DNA from: Nitrospirillum pindoramense | GTDB taxonomy: Bacteria > Pseudomonadota > Alphaproteobacteria > Azospirillales > Azospirillaceae | Assembly: GCF_007827955.1 (NCBI RefSeq) | Contig: NZ_VITR01000006.1 | Span: 186,001 to 250,000, forward strand | Reading direction: 5' to 3' | DNA length: 64,000 nt | Shown: positions 16,981 to 24,670 of the stretch, piece after piece | Layout: each line of letters starts with the position of its first letter | Numbering within the stretch: the first letter of the stretch is position 1 | Translations under genes and position numbers: made by a program | Notes under the pieces: generated by a model | What the model was told of the DNA's origin: nothing | The model's input: only the letters and a program-made list of their open reading frames with translations | Database searches by the model: none

Positions 16981-17678
16981 AGCGTTTTCTTCCCCGTGAC
17001 GAGGCGAACTGACGTGTTGACGGATAAGGGCTGCCCCATGCTGAGTCGCAGCTTGCCCTTGAGGACTAGCCCGTAGACGTGGGCCAGGCCTGCGACTTCA
17101 GTGGCACCGATGGCCTGGATGACCTTGCCTACGGTGTTGGCGCCGTTTGATATGGCCTCGATGATGGAAAGCTCGCTGGCCAGGTTTAGGGGCGCGTTTT
17201 TCCACCGGTTCAGTTCGACCGCGTTCTTGAACCTGGGTTCGAGGTGGACGAACCGATCATCGAGGCAGCGATAGTCGATTCCCAACTGACCATATGCCGT
17301 GGTCAGGAGTTCGATGTCGCAATATCGAACCTTCGGCCTCTGCCTCGTGTCGATGATGTCGACAGCATAGGTGGCGGCCTCCGCCTGAACGATGAATCCG
17401 ACGACGTGGGAGGTCGGCTCGCCGTTGACGACATAGTGAGCGACGTGCGCCCTTGACTTGAACCTGATGACGGCGGGGTCCGCCTGGAGCAGGTACATGA
17501 AGTCACGGTCGATTTCGCGATACCAGCGAGCTTGTCCTTCGACAGCTTTCCTAGTCGCGAAAATACCGCTCTGCCGGGTCCGATAGTTCTTGGGTGGGGT
17601 GCCATCCGTTTCTGAAAGTCGAATAGCTCCAGGGCCGAGATCTCGATCAGATCCCGTAAACGAAATGCTCGAAGGCAT
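16977..17678 (-). CDS. tnsA: TnsA-like protein with a degenerate nuclease site
   Basis: The 233-residue protein stands where TnsA should, first in the operon, and has a TnsA-like opening (EGQARWYREIDRDFMYLLQ, then ADPAVIRFKSR). In active TnsA a (P/T)DF strand motif is followed by (E/Q)VK. Here the matching positions read VGF (residues 93-95) and DII (107-109), so the catalytic Asp and Lys seem lost, while an early Glu (E55) remains. The C-terminus resembles the TnsC-interacting part (GLAHVYGLVLKGKL). I infer a structural but nuclease-dead TnsA; alignment by eye leaves some doubt. Confidence 0.75.
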   Translation of the reverse strand: MPSSISFTGSDRDLGPGAIRLSETDGTPPKNYRTRQSGIFATRKAVEGQARWYREIDRDFMYLLQADPAVIRFKSRAHVAHYVVNGEPTSHVVGFIVQAEAATYAVDIIDTRQRPKVRYCDIELLTTAYGQLGIDYRCLDDRFVHLEPRFKNAVELNRWKNAPLNLASELSIIEAISNGANTVGKVIQAIGATEVAGLAHVYGLVLKGKLRLSMGQPLSVNTSVRLVTGKKTL

Positions 17679-17951
17679 AATACCCTCGCTTATGTGGGGG
17701 ATTTCGAGAATGGAAGAATCTGGCGCCGCAACGCCTGTTTCAGGTCATATTATTGGGGATAGTATTATTGAAATGGCCGTAGAAAGTAGCCAGCATTCCG
17801 TCGAGTATGTGGCATAATTTGCTTTGGCCATAATTTTCTACTCCGGCATGGAGTAACGACGCAACGTGCACACGCGCAGGCGTGTATCGGCAACAATTGC
17901 GCGCGACCTCAAGGTGGTGTATATAGTTAGTTAGCTATGGCTGATACTTGG

Positions 17952-18035
17952 CCATTAAACCCTGACCCGGCCAGTTTGATCCTAACCAAGGCCGTGCATT
18001 TTCAGGGGCCTTGATTGGGCCGGTTTAACGGTCAG
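17952..18035. repeat. Patch of inverted TTAAACC / GGTTTAA repeats upstream of tnsA
   Basis: CCATTAAACCCTGACC (17952-17967) and GGTTTAACGGTCAG (18022-18035) are imperfect inverted copies, with a related CCAGTTTGATCC at 17971-17982. Between them AAGGCC (17988) and GGCCTT (18007) form another inverted pair. The patch is about 275 bases upstream of tnsA. It could be a regulatory region or the right end of an ancestral, smaller Tn7-like element. Confidence 0.45.
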
Positions 18036-18931
18036 ATCCCCGAATAAATGCCTATTCGCCATATGCTAGCGAAGGATATGCCGCTGCCTATTATGTCAGC
18101 TTGGCGCGTTGCGATTCCAAATTGGGACCGAAGACGTGGGCCAGATACTTCGCTGAGCATTAAGCAGTCGATCATGGCGTGCCACCGGGCATGAGGGCTT
18201 GCCGACATTAGGCCTGCGCTGGATCTGCCCATCAAGAAGCAAAATGAACTTTTCCGATATAGTCTCGGCGTAAAATCTTTATCTTAAGAATAGTCACGCC
18301 CCCGCTTGTCTGGACATTCTATATCCTGGCGAATTCGGACGCGAGTTGAGCCGTTGGTGGGGCTTCTCTTTATCCCGCGTTTTTCCAAAATCGCTCATTT
18401 GCGGGATAAACCCTTCAATTCCAGTGCTCAAGCCTTCATGGCCGAGTTCCAGGATCACGTTCATTTCCAAAGTGGGACTACCAGCCTCCGCCACGTCTGC
18501 GACGACAGTTCGGTGACCGGCGACCATGAGGTAGCGGAAAGCGTGCCTTTGAGATCTGGCCGATTAGCGGAGCTGGGGAAAATTCGGGCGCCACATCTGG
18601 GGAGTATTCGTCCGCCATCGATTGTTCCGAATCGAGTCCTACTATCTGCCAAAGAGGCGTAGGCTGACTGACATGGCCACCCTGAAGGGATGGCGGGCTC
18701 AGCCAGACATGGAGGACGCGATGTCCGAGAAGGCGCCCGGCTTTTGGCACGACTTGCTGATCGAGGAAATCGTCGAGGGCTTGGAATGGGCCCGATCCCC
18801 GCTGCCGGTGCTGATCCCGCCGGTGGAACAGTTAGGAGGCAGTGACGCAGGGGTGGTGGCGACCAGTCTGAAACGGCGCCCCAATGTCCATGTGCATCTG
18901 GCGATGCTGACTGGCTTGCAGACGGTTGCGG
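18036..18931. other. Long stretch with little convincing coding sequence
   Basis: About 900 bases between the tns promoter region and the VapC-type toxin gene show no gene I recognise. A perfect 10-bp inverted repeat, TTTATCCCGC (18369-18378) and GCGGGATAAA (18401-18410), could form a hairpin. Several open frames on both strands look random; only the one at 18673 is protein-like. Confidence 0.4.
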
Positions 18932-18957
18932 CTAACCCGAGTGTGCATCAACATTGA
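18673..18957 (+). CDS. Possible small protein or gene remnant, weak
   Basis: The frame from ATG 18673 gives 94 residues with a plausible soluble start (MATLKGWRAQPDMED, then EEIVEGLEWARSPLP). It ends 26 bases inside the 3' end of the convergent toxin gene, and I see no strong ribosome site and no family. It may be a leftover of a truncated gene or chance. Confidence 0.3.
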   Translation: MATLKGWRAQPDMEDAMSEKAPGFWHDLLIEEIVEGLEWARSPLPVLIPPVEQLGGSDAGVVATSLKRRPNVHVHLAMLTGLQTVAANPSVHQH

Positions 18958-19393
18958 TCAGGCCGTCATAGGGGTTCAGCAGTTCAAGACCCGTTCTGGC
19001 GGCGATGAGGGAAAAGTGCCGTATATTGCGGGTTGCTATGATGGCGCCCCTGTCCATGGCCGTTGCGGCGATCATGAGATCCCGTTCGAAGCTTGGGGTC
19101 CCATCATGGGGAACGGAGATGGAGAGCGCCCCGTGGAGCCTGGCAATCTGGCCGTCGTAGGGAATGATCGGCAGCGCCAATGTCAGGGCGCGGAACCAGA
19201 GATCGTTGTCGTTGGCCTCGGCTATTCGCCCCTGGACCCGCAGGCGCGTTATCCCGCGTTCTATTTCTGAGACCACTACAGCGGGGACGAGGAGTTGCTC
19301 AGGGGACGTGTCAGTCCACCATCTCAGTAGCTCTGGATGCTTAGTGCCGCGCCGGAGATCGGACAGGACACAGGTGTCGACAACGTATGTCAC
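18932..19393 (-). CDS. VapC/FitB-type PIN-domain toxin
   Basis: The 153-residue protein begins MTYVVDTCVLSDLRRG, the classic PIN start with the first Asp (D6). SEIERG (residues 42-47) supplies the acidic helix residue and FERDLMIAATA the third acidic (D105). The last conserved position, usually D in TRNxxDF, is His in TRNIRHF. It would be a ribonuclease held in check by the upstream antitoxin. The start is GTG, three bases after the antitoxin stop. The altered fourth residue may weaken activity, though PIN proteins vary here. Confidence 0.88.
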   Translation of the reverse strand: MTYVVDTCVLSDLRRGTKHPELLRWWTDTSPEQLLVPAVVVSEIERGITRLRVQGRIAEANDNDLWFRALTLALPIIPYDGQIARLHGALSISVPHDGTPSFERDLMIAATAMDRGAIIATRNIRHFSLIAARTGLELLNPYDGLINVDAHSG

Positions 19394-19396
19394 CAG

Positions 19397-19675
19397 TCAT
19401 TTCCCATCCTCCCCGGCCTGCCTGCCGACTATTCTGGGGATCCAGGTGAACGGGGTGTCACCGGCCCGGCCTCCAGGGTAAGCGGCTGTCGATCCGGCGG
19501 CCAACTGATCTTTCAGTAGAGATCGAATGGCCAGCCAGTCGGGTTGGGAGATCACGACCGCGATGTTCGCGCCGTTGCTGGCAAGGGCTTGCGGGCCGTC
19601 GTGTTGGCATGCCGTGACGACCTCGGCAACACCATCGCCGAGGGGACCCAGTTCCCAGGAGTCCTTGTTCGCCAT
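19397..19675 (-). CDS. Phd/YefM-type antitoxin
   Basis: This 92-residue protein precedes the PIN toxin by three bases. Its N-terminal part has the Phd fold layout (VAEVVTACQHDGPQALASNGANIAVVISQPDWLAI) and the C-terminal tail, rich in Gly, Ala and Pro, would wrap the toxin. It should bind DNA upstream of itself; the palindrome ATACCGGTAT (19735-19744) lies about 60 bases upstream of the start and is a candidate operator. Confidence 0.85.
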   Translation of the reverse strand: MANKDSWELGPLGDGVAEVVTACQHDGPQALASNGANIAVVISQPDWLAIRSLLKDQLAAGSTAAYPGGRAGDTPFTWIPRIVGRQAGEDGK

Positions 19676-20242
19676 ACTGACTTAGCCTCGACACTTCACC
19701 AGGACGCGCACAAGCGTATCGGGACACGCAGGATATACCGGTATCTACCGGGCCCAGCACGTCCCTGAAAATCACGCCCTCAGGATTTTCTGAAAAAGCG
19801 TATTCTGGATATTTCAGCCCGGCAAGGTCTCTTCAGACAGACCCATGGCGGTAATTCGCGAATTATAGGAATCGAGAAGCTCGCCCCATTATCGGGCTCC
19901 GTCACGACCTCCAACTCCAGATTATCCCTTTAAAAAGCATAATGTTTCCCCTCGGGGCCGGATAAACCGGACACGCACCTTTCGCCGAAACTCACTCAGA
20001 GTTTTCTAGAGATAGCGGATCAAGTTTACAGGTCGCGATTTCCCGGATCGGATAACGCATTTACGGATTTCCTAGTGATATTAAGCAAAACGATTAACTT
20101 GGTACCTCTGGACATCGGCACCGGCGAGGAAACGAGGCGGGCAGACTGCTTGGTTTGTGATTCAGGCTCCAGGTGGAATGCAAACCACATTCTTGGCGCC
20201 AATAATTTTTGCGTAAAGCATTATTAATTGGTAAGTTCTATT
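19676..20242. other. Gene-free region between the toxin-antitoxin pair and Septu
   Basis: About 570 bases hold no recognisable gene. The right end (from about 19990) becomes AT-rich like the Septu genes. The proximal part should carry the antitoxin promoter and the ATACCGGTAT palindrome at 19735-19744. The rest may be a junction between separately acquired modules. Confidence 0.5.
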
Positions 20243-20926
20243 CTATATCTGGTAATCTTCCAAGTAACGAACAGCCACCTGGCAAAACCCCTTAAGCTTA
20301 TCGCCATTTTTCTGTTTCCAAATTTGGATTTCCATGTCAATGTCCGCAATATCTCCATTTGCTATAGATTCCTCTAAATATTTTGTTATTACACCTCTCT
20401 CATACTCAAGAGATTCATCAAAAAGACGAAATTCCTCTATTATACTCTTAGCTAACTGATCGTTAGCATTTGAAGGGAATATCTTCCCATCAAAGCCATA
20501 TTTAAATCGAGATTCGCAAACAGATGATGATGGAATTATATCATTTCCCTCATTAAACCACGCCTTCTTGGCGTCACCACACGTACTCGGCAGACGAGCT
20601 TTGTCACCCTGTTTTTCCTTTTGAGGACCGCAACTCGCAAAGAAGTTTTGGTAGGAAAGGGTTAGATCGGCACGAGTGACACCGTCCCCATCGCTAGTGC
20701 CATCAAAGAATTTGCGGGGCCAAAAATGATCGATGTGACACTTCGAAGCTTCAATACTCCTTCCACAGTAGGCACAGACATAACCTTGCTCCACTAAGAG
20801 AGCTTCTATGGTTTTCTTCTTCGGATCACCTCCGAAATTATTCCAAGTCGGCGACCAATCTGAATTAGCTAGCTCAAGCCAGTCCTGCATCTCGTCCGGA
20901 GTTTGTCCTTTGAAAGAATATTTCAT
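20243..20926 (-). CDS. ptuB: PtuB-like HNH nuclease of a Septu defence system
   Basis: The 227-residue protein has an HNH nuclease with zinc knuckle CAYC (residues 51-54), HIDHFWPRK (64-72), a downstream SYQNFFASCG (about 91-100) and a later Cys (STCGD), the arrangement of the TIGR02646/PtuB family. It would cut DNA or RNA when released or activated by the PtuA ATPase. Its ATG overlaps the ptuA stop by four bases. Both genes are clearly AT-richer than their surroundings, a sign of transfer. No reverse transcriptase is nearby, so this is plain Septu and not the retron Ec78 arrangement. Confidence 0.9.
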   Translation of the reverse strand: MKYSFKGQTPDEMQDWLELANSDWSPTWNNFGGDPKKKTIEALLVEQGYVCAYCGRSIEASKCHIDHFWPRKFFDGTSDGDGVTRADLTLSYQNFFASCGPQKEKQGDKARLPSTCGDAKKAWFNEGNDIIPSSSVCESRFKYGFDGKIFPSNANDQLAKSIIEEFRLFDESLEYERGVITKYLEESIANGDIADIDMEIQIWKQKNGDKLKGFCQVAVRYLEDYQI

Positions 20927-22194
20927 TCCTGCGCAACTCTCCGGTTTCGTTCTATACGGGCCTGGGCTATTATCAATTCTGGAGGGCTGCCCTCCATGAG
21001 ACCCCTCAATACCGAAAGCAGCCCTTCCGCTCTGTCGTTCTCACCTTGAATAATCGCAGCCTGTAGATCATCTAGCTTTTCTTTTAAATCAATATCCCGC
21101 TCATCTCCACCCAGAACATTCAGTAGCAGGAAATTACTGTCCCTACCTCTCGAGGCATCTGGTATCATAACCTTTAGCTCAGTATTTTCGTCAATCTTCA
21201 TAATGCGAATTTCGTCTGCACAAATTAGCCCCAAAACCTGGGCAGAGTGAGTCGAGATAATGAACTGGCAATTTCTAAAAGTTTCGCAAAGCCATGGTAT
21301 AATTTTTCTTTGCCAAACGGGGTGCAAATGTAACTCTACTTCGTCAATCAGAACGATTGCAGCCCCATCGAGAGGGTTAGAAGAATTAGGGTTTGCCATG
21401 GCCAGGCGGCGCGCTAAATCACCGGCTAGAGCTAAATATGCACTCTCACCGCTAGATAATTGGTCGACTCGTAGTTGCTTTCCTTTTTTGGTGACATACA
21501 GCCCAAAAGGAACCTCAACTTTATAAACTGGATTTTCCATGTCAGTAGCGGAAGTCATCGCCTTCCGAACAGCTTCCAACTGAATATCCACATAGTTTTT
21601 AGGGTTTTTCTTGAGCTGTTTCTGCTGGAGTTCCAGTAAGCTTCTATCTCGGAACCAAGCAATAAAATCCCTGAAATTCAGATCCCCAACTGCTAAGGTA
21701 CCACGGAATGCGGCAAGAGCCGTCATTTCAGCACCATTCCGAATTCTCATAGGAACATCGAGTATTGCGCGACGCTGGCCATAGTATACCATCAAAGGTT
21801 CGCCGGATAAATCGTCCCCCTTTGTGGCGACCTTCTTCCTAATTAAAGAATTTAATTGCTCGAAGTCACTTGACTTCAGGCCGAGTATCTTGGAAACACG
21901 CCTCTGTCGCCTCACAGTCCACGATACGACTTCACTATCAACACCGACCTCCACAGTCAGCTCTGCCTCTGAGCAGCCAGTATTGATATCCATTTCGCCG
22001 ATGCGCTTCGCCGAAGAGGGGGAAGCCCTAACGAATCGGGCAACGTAATTATCTAATAGAACAGAAATAGCGTCCAAAACGGTCGTTTTACCCGCCCCGT
22101 TCGCGCCTACAAAAACCGTCAACCTTGCATCGAGGTCAAGATTCACGTCCCTGATGCCCCGGAACCCCTTAATTCTCAACTTCTGAATTTTCAT
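20923..22194 (-). CDS. ptuA: PtuA-like AAA/ABC ATPase of a Septu defence system
   Basis: The 423-residue protein is an OLD/SMC-like ATPase: Walker A GANGAGKTT (residues 30-38), signature LSSGE (246-250), Walker B VLIDEVELHLHP (281-292) and the His switch STHSAQV (314-320). It acts in the cytoplasm as the sensor and scaffold that controls PtuB during phage infection. It precedes ptuB with a four-base overlap. The promoter should lie in the AT-rich stretch just above 22194. Confidence 0.92.
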   Translation of the reverse strand: MKIQKLRIKGFRGIRDVNLDLDARLTVFVGANGAGKTTVLDAISVLLDNYVARFVRASPSSAKRIGEMDINTGCSEAELTVEVGVDSEVVSWTVRRQRRVSKILGLKSSDFEQLNSLIRKKVATKGDDLSGEPLMVYYGQRRAILDVPMRIRNGAEMTALAAFRGTLAVGDLNFRDFIAWFRDRSLLELQQKQLKKNPKNYVDIQLEAVRKAMTSATDMENPVYKVEVPFGLYVTKKGKQLRVDQLSSGESAYLALAGDLARRLAMANPNSSNPLDGAAIVLIDEVELHLHPVWQRKIIPWLCETFRNCQFIISTHSAQVLGLICADEIRIMKIDENTELKVMIPDASRGRDSNFLLLNVLGGDERDIDLKEKLDDLQAAIIQGENDRAEGLLSVLRGLMEGSPPELIIAQARIERNRRVAQE

Positions 22195-22410
22195 CTCTCA
22201 ACACCCTTCGATACAATGGAACTATATATGATTGGGGTAAATTTCTCAACTATAATAAATTGATCAGAGAGAAGGACGATATTGAAAGATATAACAGCCT
22301 ATATAAAGATATATTCTGGCATTTCATCCCCGTCTGGAGCACATGCAACTCATAAACAACAGCTAGACTACCGAGTTCACCCGCGAACATTGCCAACAAG
22401 AGGTATTTTC

Positions 22411-22512
22411 ATGAAAGTATTCGCCTATGACCTCGCAAATATGATTGCGTCTGCTAGGTCAAAAAAGATACGATTTTCACTGCATGAGTTTGATGAGTTA
22501 GCGGATAGTTAG
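22411..22512 (+). CDS. Possible 33-residue peptide gene upstream of ptuA on the opposite strand
   Basis: ATG 22411 follows AGAGGT at six bases and opens a short frame (MKVFAYDLANMIASARS, then KKIRFSLHEFDELADS). It ends within a tandem 11-bp repeat, so it may be a truncated gene. The composition is like the AT-rich Septu region. No family recognised. Confidence 0.35.
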   Translation: MKVFAYDLANMIASARSKKIRFSLHEFDELADS

Positions 22513-22518
22513 CGGATA
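22497..22518 (+). repeat. Tandem 11-bp duplication GTTAGCGGATA
   Basis: GTTAGCGGATA occurs twice in a row at the exact junction where AT-rich Septu-side DNA meets the GC-rich nuclease gene. It supplies the stop of the small plus-strand frame and the 3' end of the minus-strand nuclease-like gene. It may mark an insertion or slippage scar. Confidence 0.6.
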
Positions 22519-23324
22519 TGACAGGTAACGTGCTTTCTCTTTTGAAGTGCGTAAAGGTCAACGGGCCAAACAGCGCTCACACTCCCTCTATCTGTATTGG
22601 CAGGCAATGGCAGCGCAACTCCAGCAGCCTGCTCCACCTGGGCAACCGACACGGCATGGGGCGTTAAGTCGCCCTTAGCGGTCGGCTGGTTCTGCATAAT
22701 GAACGCCGCGACCTGGCCAGACCCGTCCACGATCACCTTCCAGTACGCCGCTGGGATGCCCACCTCGTCGGCGCCGATAGTCTCCACCGGGTCCTTCCAT
22801 ATCGGGCCGTCCATCACCACCAGCGGGCCCCGCGTCAGCGCCCATGACCGCGTAGCCTCTTCCAGCATCTCCCACTCCCACTGATTCAGATGGGATGCCT
22901 GAGGGCTCATGTTGGACAGGTAGAAGCTCTCGCGCAGAACCCGCGCATCCCATTCGAAATCGGAGTTCGGAGCGAAGTACCCTCGGTCGTAGATGCCGCT
23001 GTGCCCTTTGTAGTCAGCCAGCTCAGCCCGGTGGCCAGGCAGGAGATCAGGATCGGGGGCGAACGAGTCCTTGCGGGGCAAGCACCCCAGCGCGTGCTCG
23101 GCGGTCAAGCTCCAGGACACAAAGTCCGGCACCAGCTTCACGTCGTCGTGCAGGGCCACATAGGCCCGGCGGCCCAGCGGGGTCAGGTGGGGCTCCGTCC
23201 CCGACCACTGCGGCGCTCCCCATGGGGCCTGTGCCTGGCAGTCAGCGGGAATCTCCGCAGATTCAGAAGTTGCGCTCCACCCCAACCCGGCCAGCAACGC
23301 CAAGCCCAGCAGACGCCTCCGCAT
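22509..23324 (-). CDS. Exported DNA/RNA non-specific endonuclease-like protein lacking the catalytic His
   Basis: The 271-residue protein starts with a signal peptide (MRRRLLGLALLAGLGWSATSESA). The core shows the NucA/Serratia nuclease pattern IYDRGYFAPNSDF (residues 111-123), then SFYLSNMSPQ (133-142) with the metal-binding Asn, NQWEWEMLE and GPLVVMDGPIW. In active enzymes the first motif is DRGH; here it is DRGY (Y116), a single-base change from CAC to TAC. The protein is therefore probably inactive as a nuclease, or uses another residue. The open frame extends upstream, but ATG 23324 heads the signal peptide and has GGGGG before it. Confidence 0.8.
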   Translation of the reverse strand: MRRRLLGLALLAGLGWSATSESAEIPADCQAQAPWGAPQWSGTEPHLTPLGRRAYVALHDDVKLVPDFVSWSLTAEHALGCLPRKDSFAPDPDLLPGHRAELADYKGHSGIYDRGYFAPNSDFEWDARVLRESFYLSNMSPQASHLNQWEWEMLEEATRSWALTRGPLVVMDGPIWKDPVETIGADEVGIPAAYWKVIVDGSGQVAAFIMQNQPTAKGDLTPHAVSVAQVEQAAGVALPLPANTDRGSVSAVWPVDLYALQKRKHVTCHIR

Positions 23325-23469
23325 TTCGCCCCCATCCTCTCGCCAACCGGCTCCATCATGACCAGTCAGCCCCCCGCCGCCTAGCCCATCGGACGAGTCA
23401 AGAATTCCCTTACAAGTCCAGTGTTCATGCCGCAGCCGAACGTTATCTACGAATTTTAGCCCTCGGGCT

Positions 23470-23847
23470 ATGTTGATGAGATCCCGATTGCATCCGGACA
23501 CCGGGGAACGTCACCTTGGCCTGCTGCGATGGGGTCTGGTGCCGTCGTTCGCCAAGGACATGTCGGGTGCGGCCAAATGCATCAACGCGCGCGCCGACAC
23601 GGTCGCATCGAAACCCTCCTTCAGGACCGCATTCAAGAAGGGGCGCTGCCTGGTGCCCACCAATTCCTACTTCGAATGGCAGGTTCTCTCAGATGGAGGC
23701 AAGCAGCCCTATGCCATCGGGCTCGCCAATGACCCGATGATGGCCTTCGCCGGGTTGTGGGAATGTTGGAAAAACCCAGCCAGCGAAGAATGGATCCATA
23801 CCTACTCAATCCGATGTAGTGGCTTGATTCCCTTGGGCCAGCCTTAA
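23470..23847 (+). pseudogene. Fragment of an SOS response-associated peptidase (SRAP/YedK) gene
   Basis: The frame encodes the middle of the SRAP domain: LGLLRWGLVPSFAKD, CINARADTVASKPSFRTAF, KKGRCLVPTNSYFEW and MMAFAGLWECW. The start of the family, MCGR with the catalytic Cys2, is absent and upstream sequence does not supply it. The C-terminus diverges after WIHTYSI and ends early, without the HDRMP motif. The active-site Cys and His are both missing, so this is a dead remnant. It lies next to an ImuA remnant, consistent with a decayed DNA-damage locus. Confidence 0.85.
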
Positions 23848-23913
23848 GCCTATCCGTTTTAACCATAACCCGCTCTTGCAATAAGAACATAAGCAGAGCA
23901 TCGCGATAGAGGC

Positions 23914-24562
23914 ATGGCCGACCGTGCCTCAGCCATCGCGGAACTCCGCGCTCGTCTCTCCATCATGGACAGAGTCCGGGTGACGGCGGGCGCGACCGTG
24001 GTCAGCATAGGCTTGGTCAGCATAGACCAGGCCCTACCGGGCAGCGGTCTGGTTCCCGGTGACATCCACGAGCTGCTCCCGGATGCGGCTTGTGGCGCGG
24101 CTTACGGCTAGATAGCAACCATCTTGAGCCGCTTGCCGGAAGACGCCGGACGTATTCTGTGGTGCCGTCCGCTGGGGCAGGTTCCGTCCCTGTACCCGGC
24201 CGGGATGGCAGCCTTCGGCCTGGCGTCCGGCAGGCTAATTCAGGTCTATCCGCGCCAGCCTGAGGAAGCCCTGTGGGTACTGGAAGAGGCCCTGCGGTGT
24301 CGCCGCCTGGCCGCTGTGGTCTGCGATGGCGTGCTACCCACCCCGACGCAGTGTCGCCGTCTCCAGCTTGCTGCTGAAACAGGTGAAACCCTGGGGCTGA
24401 TGATTCTGCACGCCGATGCCCGGCCACCGCCATCCGTGGCCTTGACCCGATGACGTATCGCCGCCGCTCCAGTCCGAGTCGCCTGAACCAAGTGTTGGCC
24501 GTCCCGGATGATCAACCTCCCTCCTGCGCTGCCGTAGCGGCGGCTCCGGAGGCGCTGAGTAG
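23914..24562 (+). pseudogene. Decayed imuA-like gene (SOS mutagenesis)
   Basis: One frame gives an ImuA-like N-terminus (SIDQALPGSGLVPGDIHELLP), interrupted by TAG at 24109-24111, and then resumes as LSRLPEDAGRILWCRPLG, YPAGMAAFGLASGRLIQVYP and LQLAAETGETLGLMIL. It stops at TGA 24451-24453, where ImuA normally has TRW; reading past it, another frame carries a C-terminal remnant (TSLLRCRSGGSGG), itself after a TGA. Several nonsense codons and at least one frameshift make it non-functional. ImuB and DnaE2 are not present. Confidence 0.8.
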
Positions 24563-24670
24563 CTCAACGAGCTCGCAAAGGGCGTTTTTGTATAAGCCAT
24601 GCCTTTGTTGCTTACTACTTTTACGATATCCTGCCATAAAGGGATGTCAACCATCTATAGGGATGCTTTC

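Noticed and set aside
18294-18662. Genes in the 18.3-18.7 kb stretch on either strand
   Set aside because: Frames are short, lack ribosome sites and have random composition; no family pattern.
20243-22512. Retron of the Ec78 type associated with PtuAB
   Set aside because: No reverse transcriptase and no recognisable msr-msd structure in the flanking DNA.
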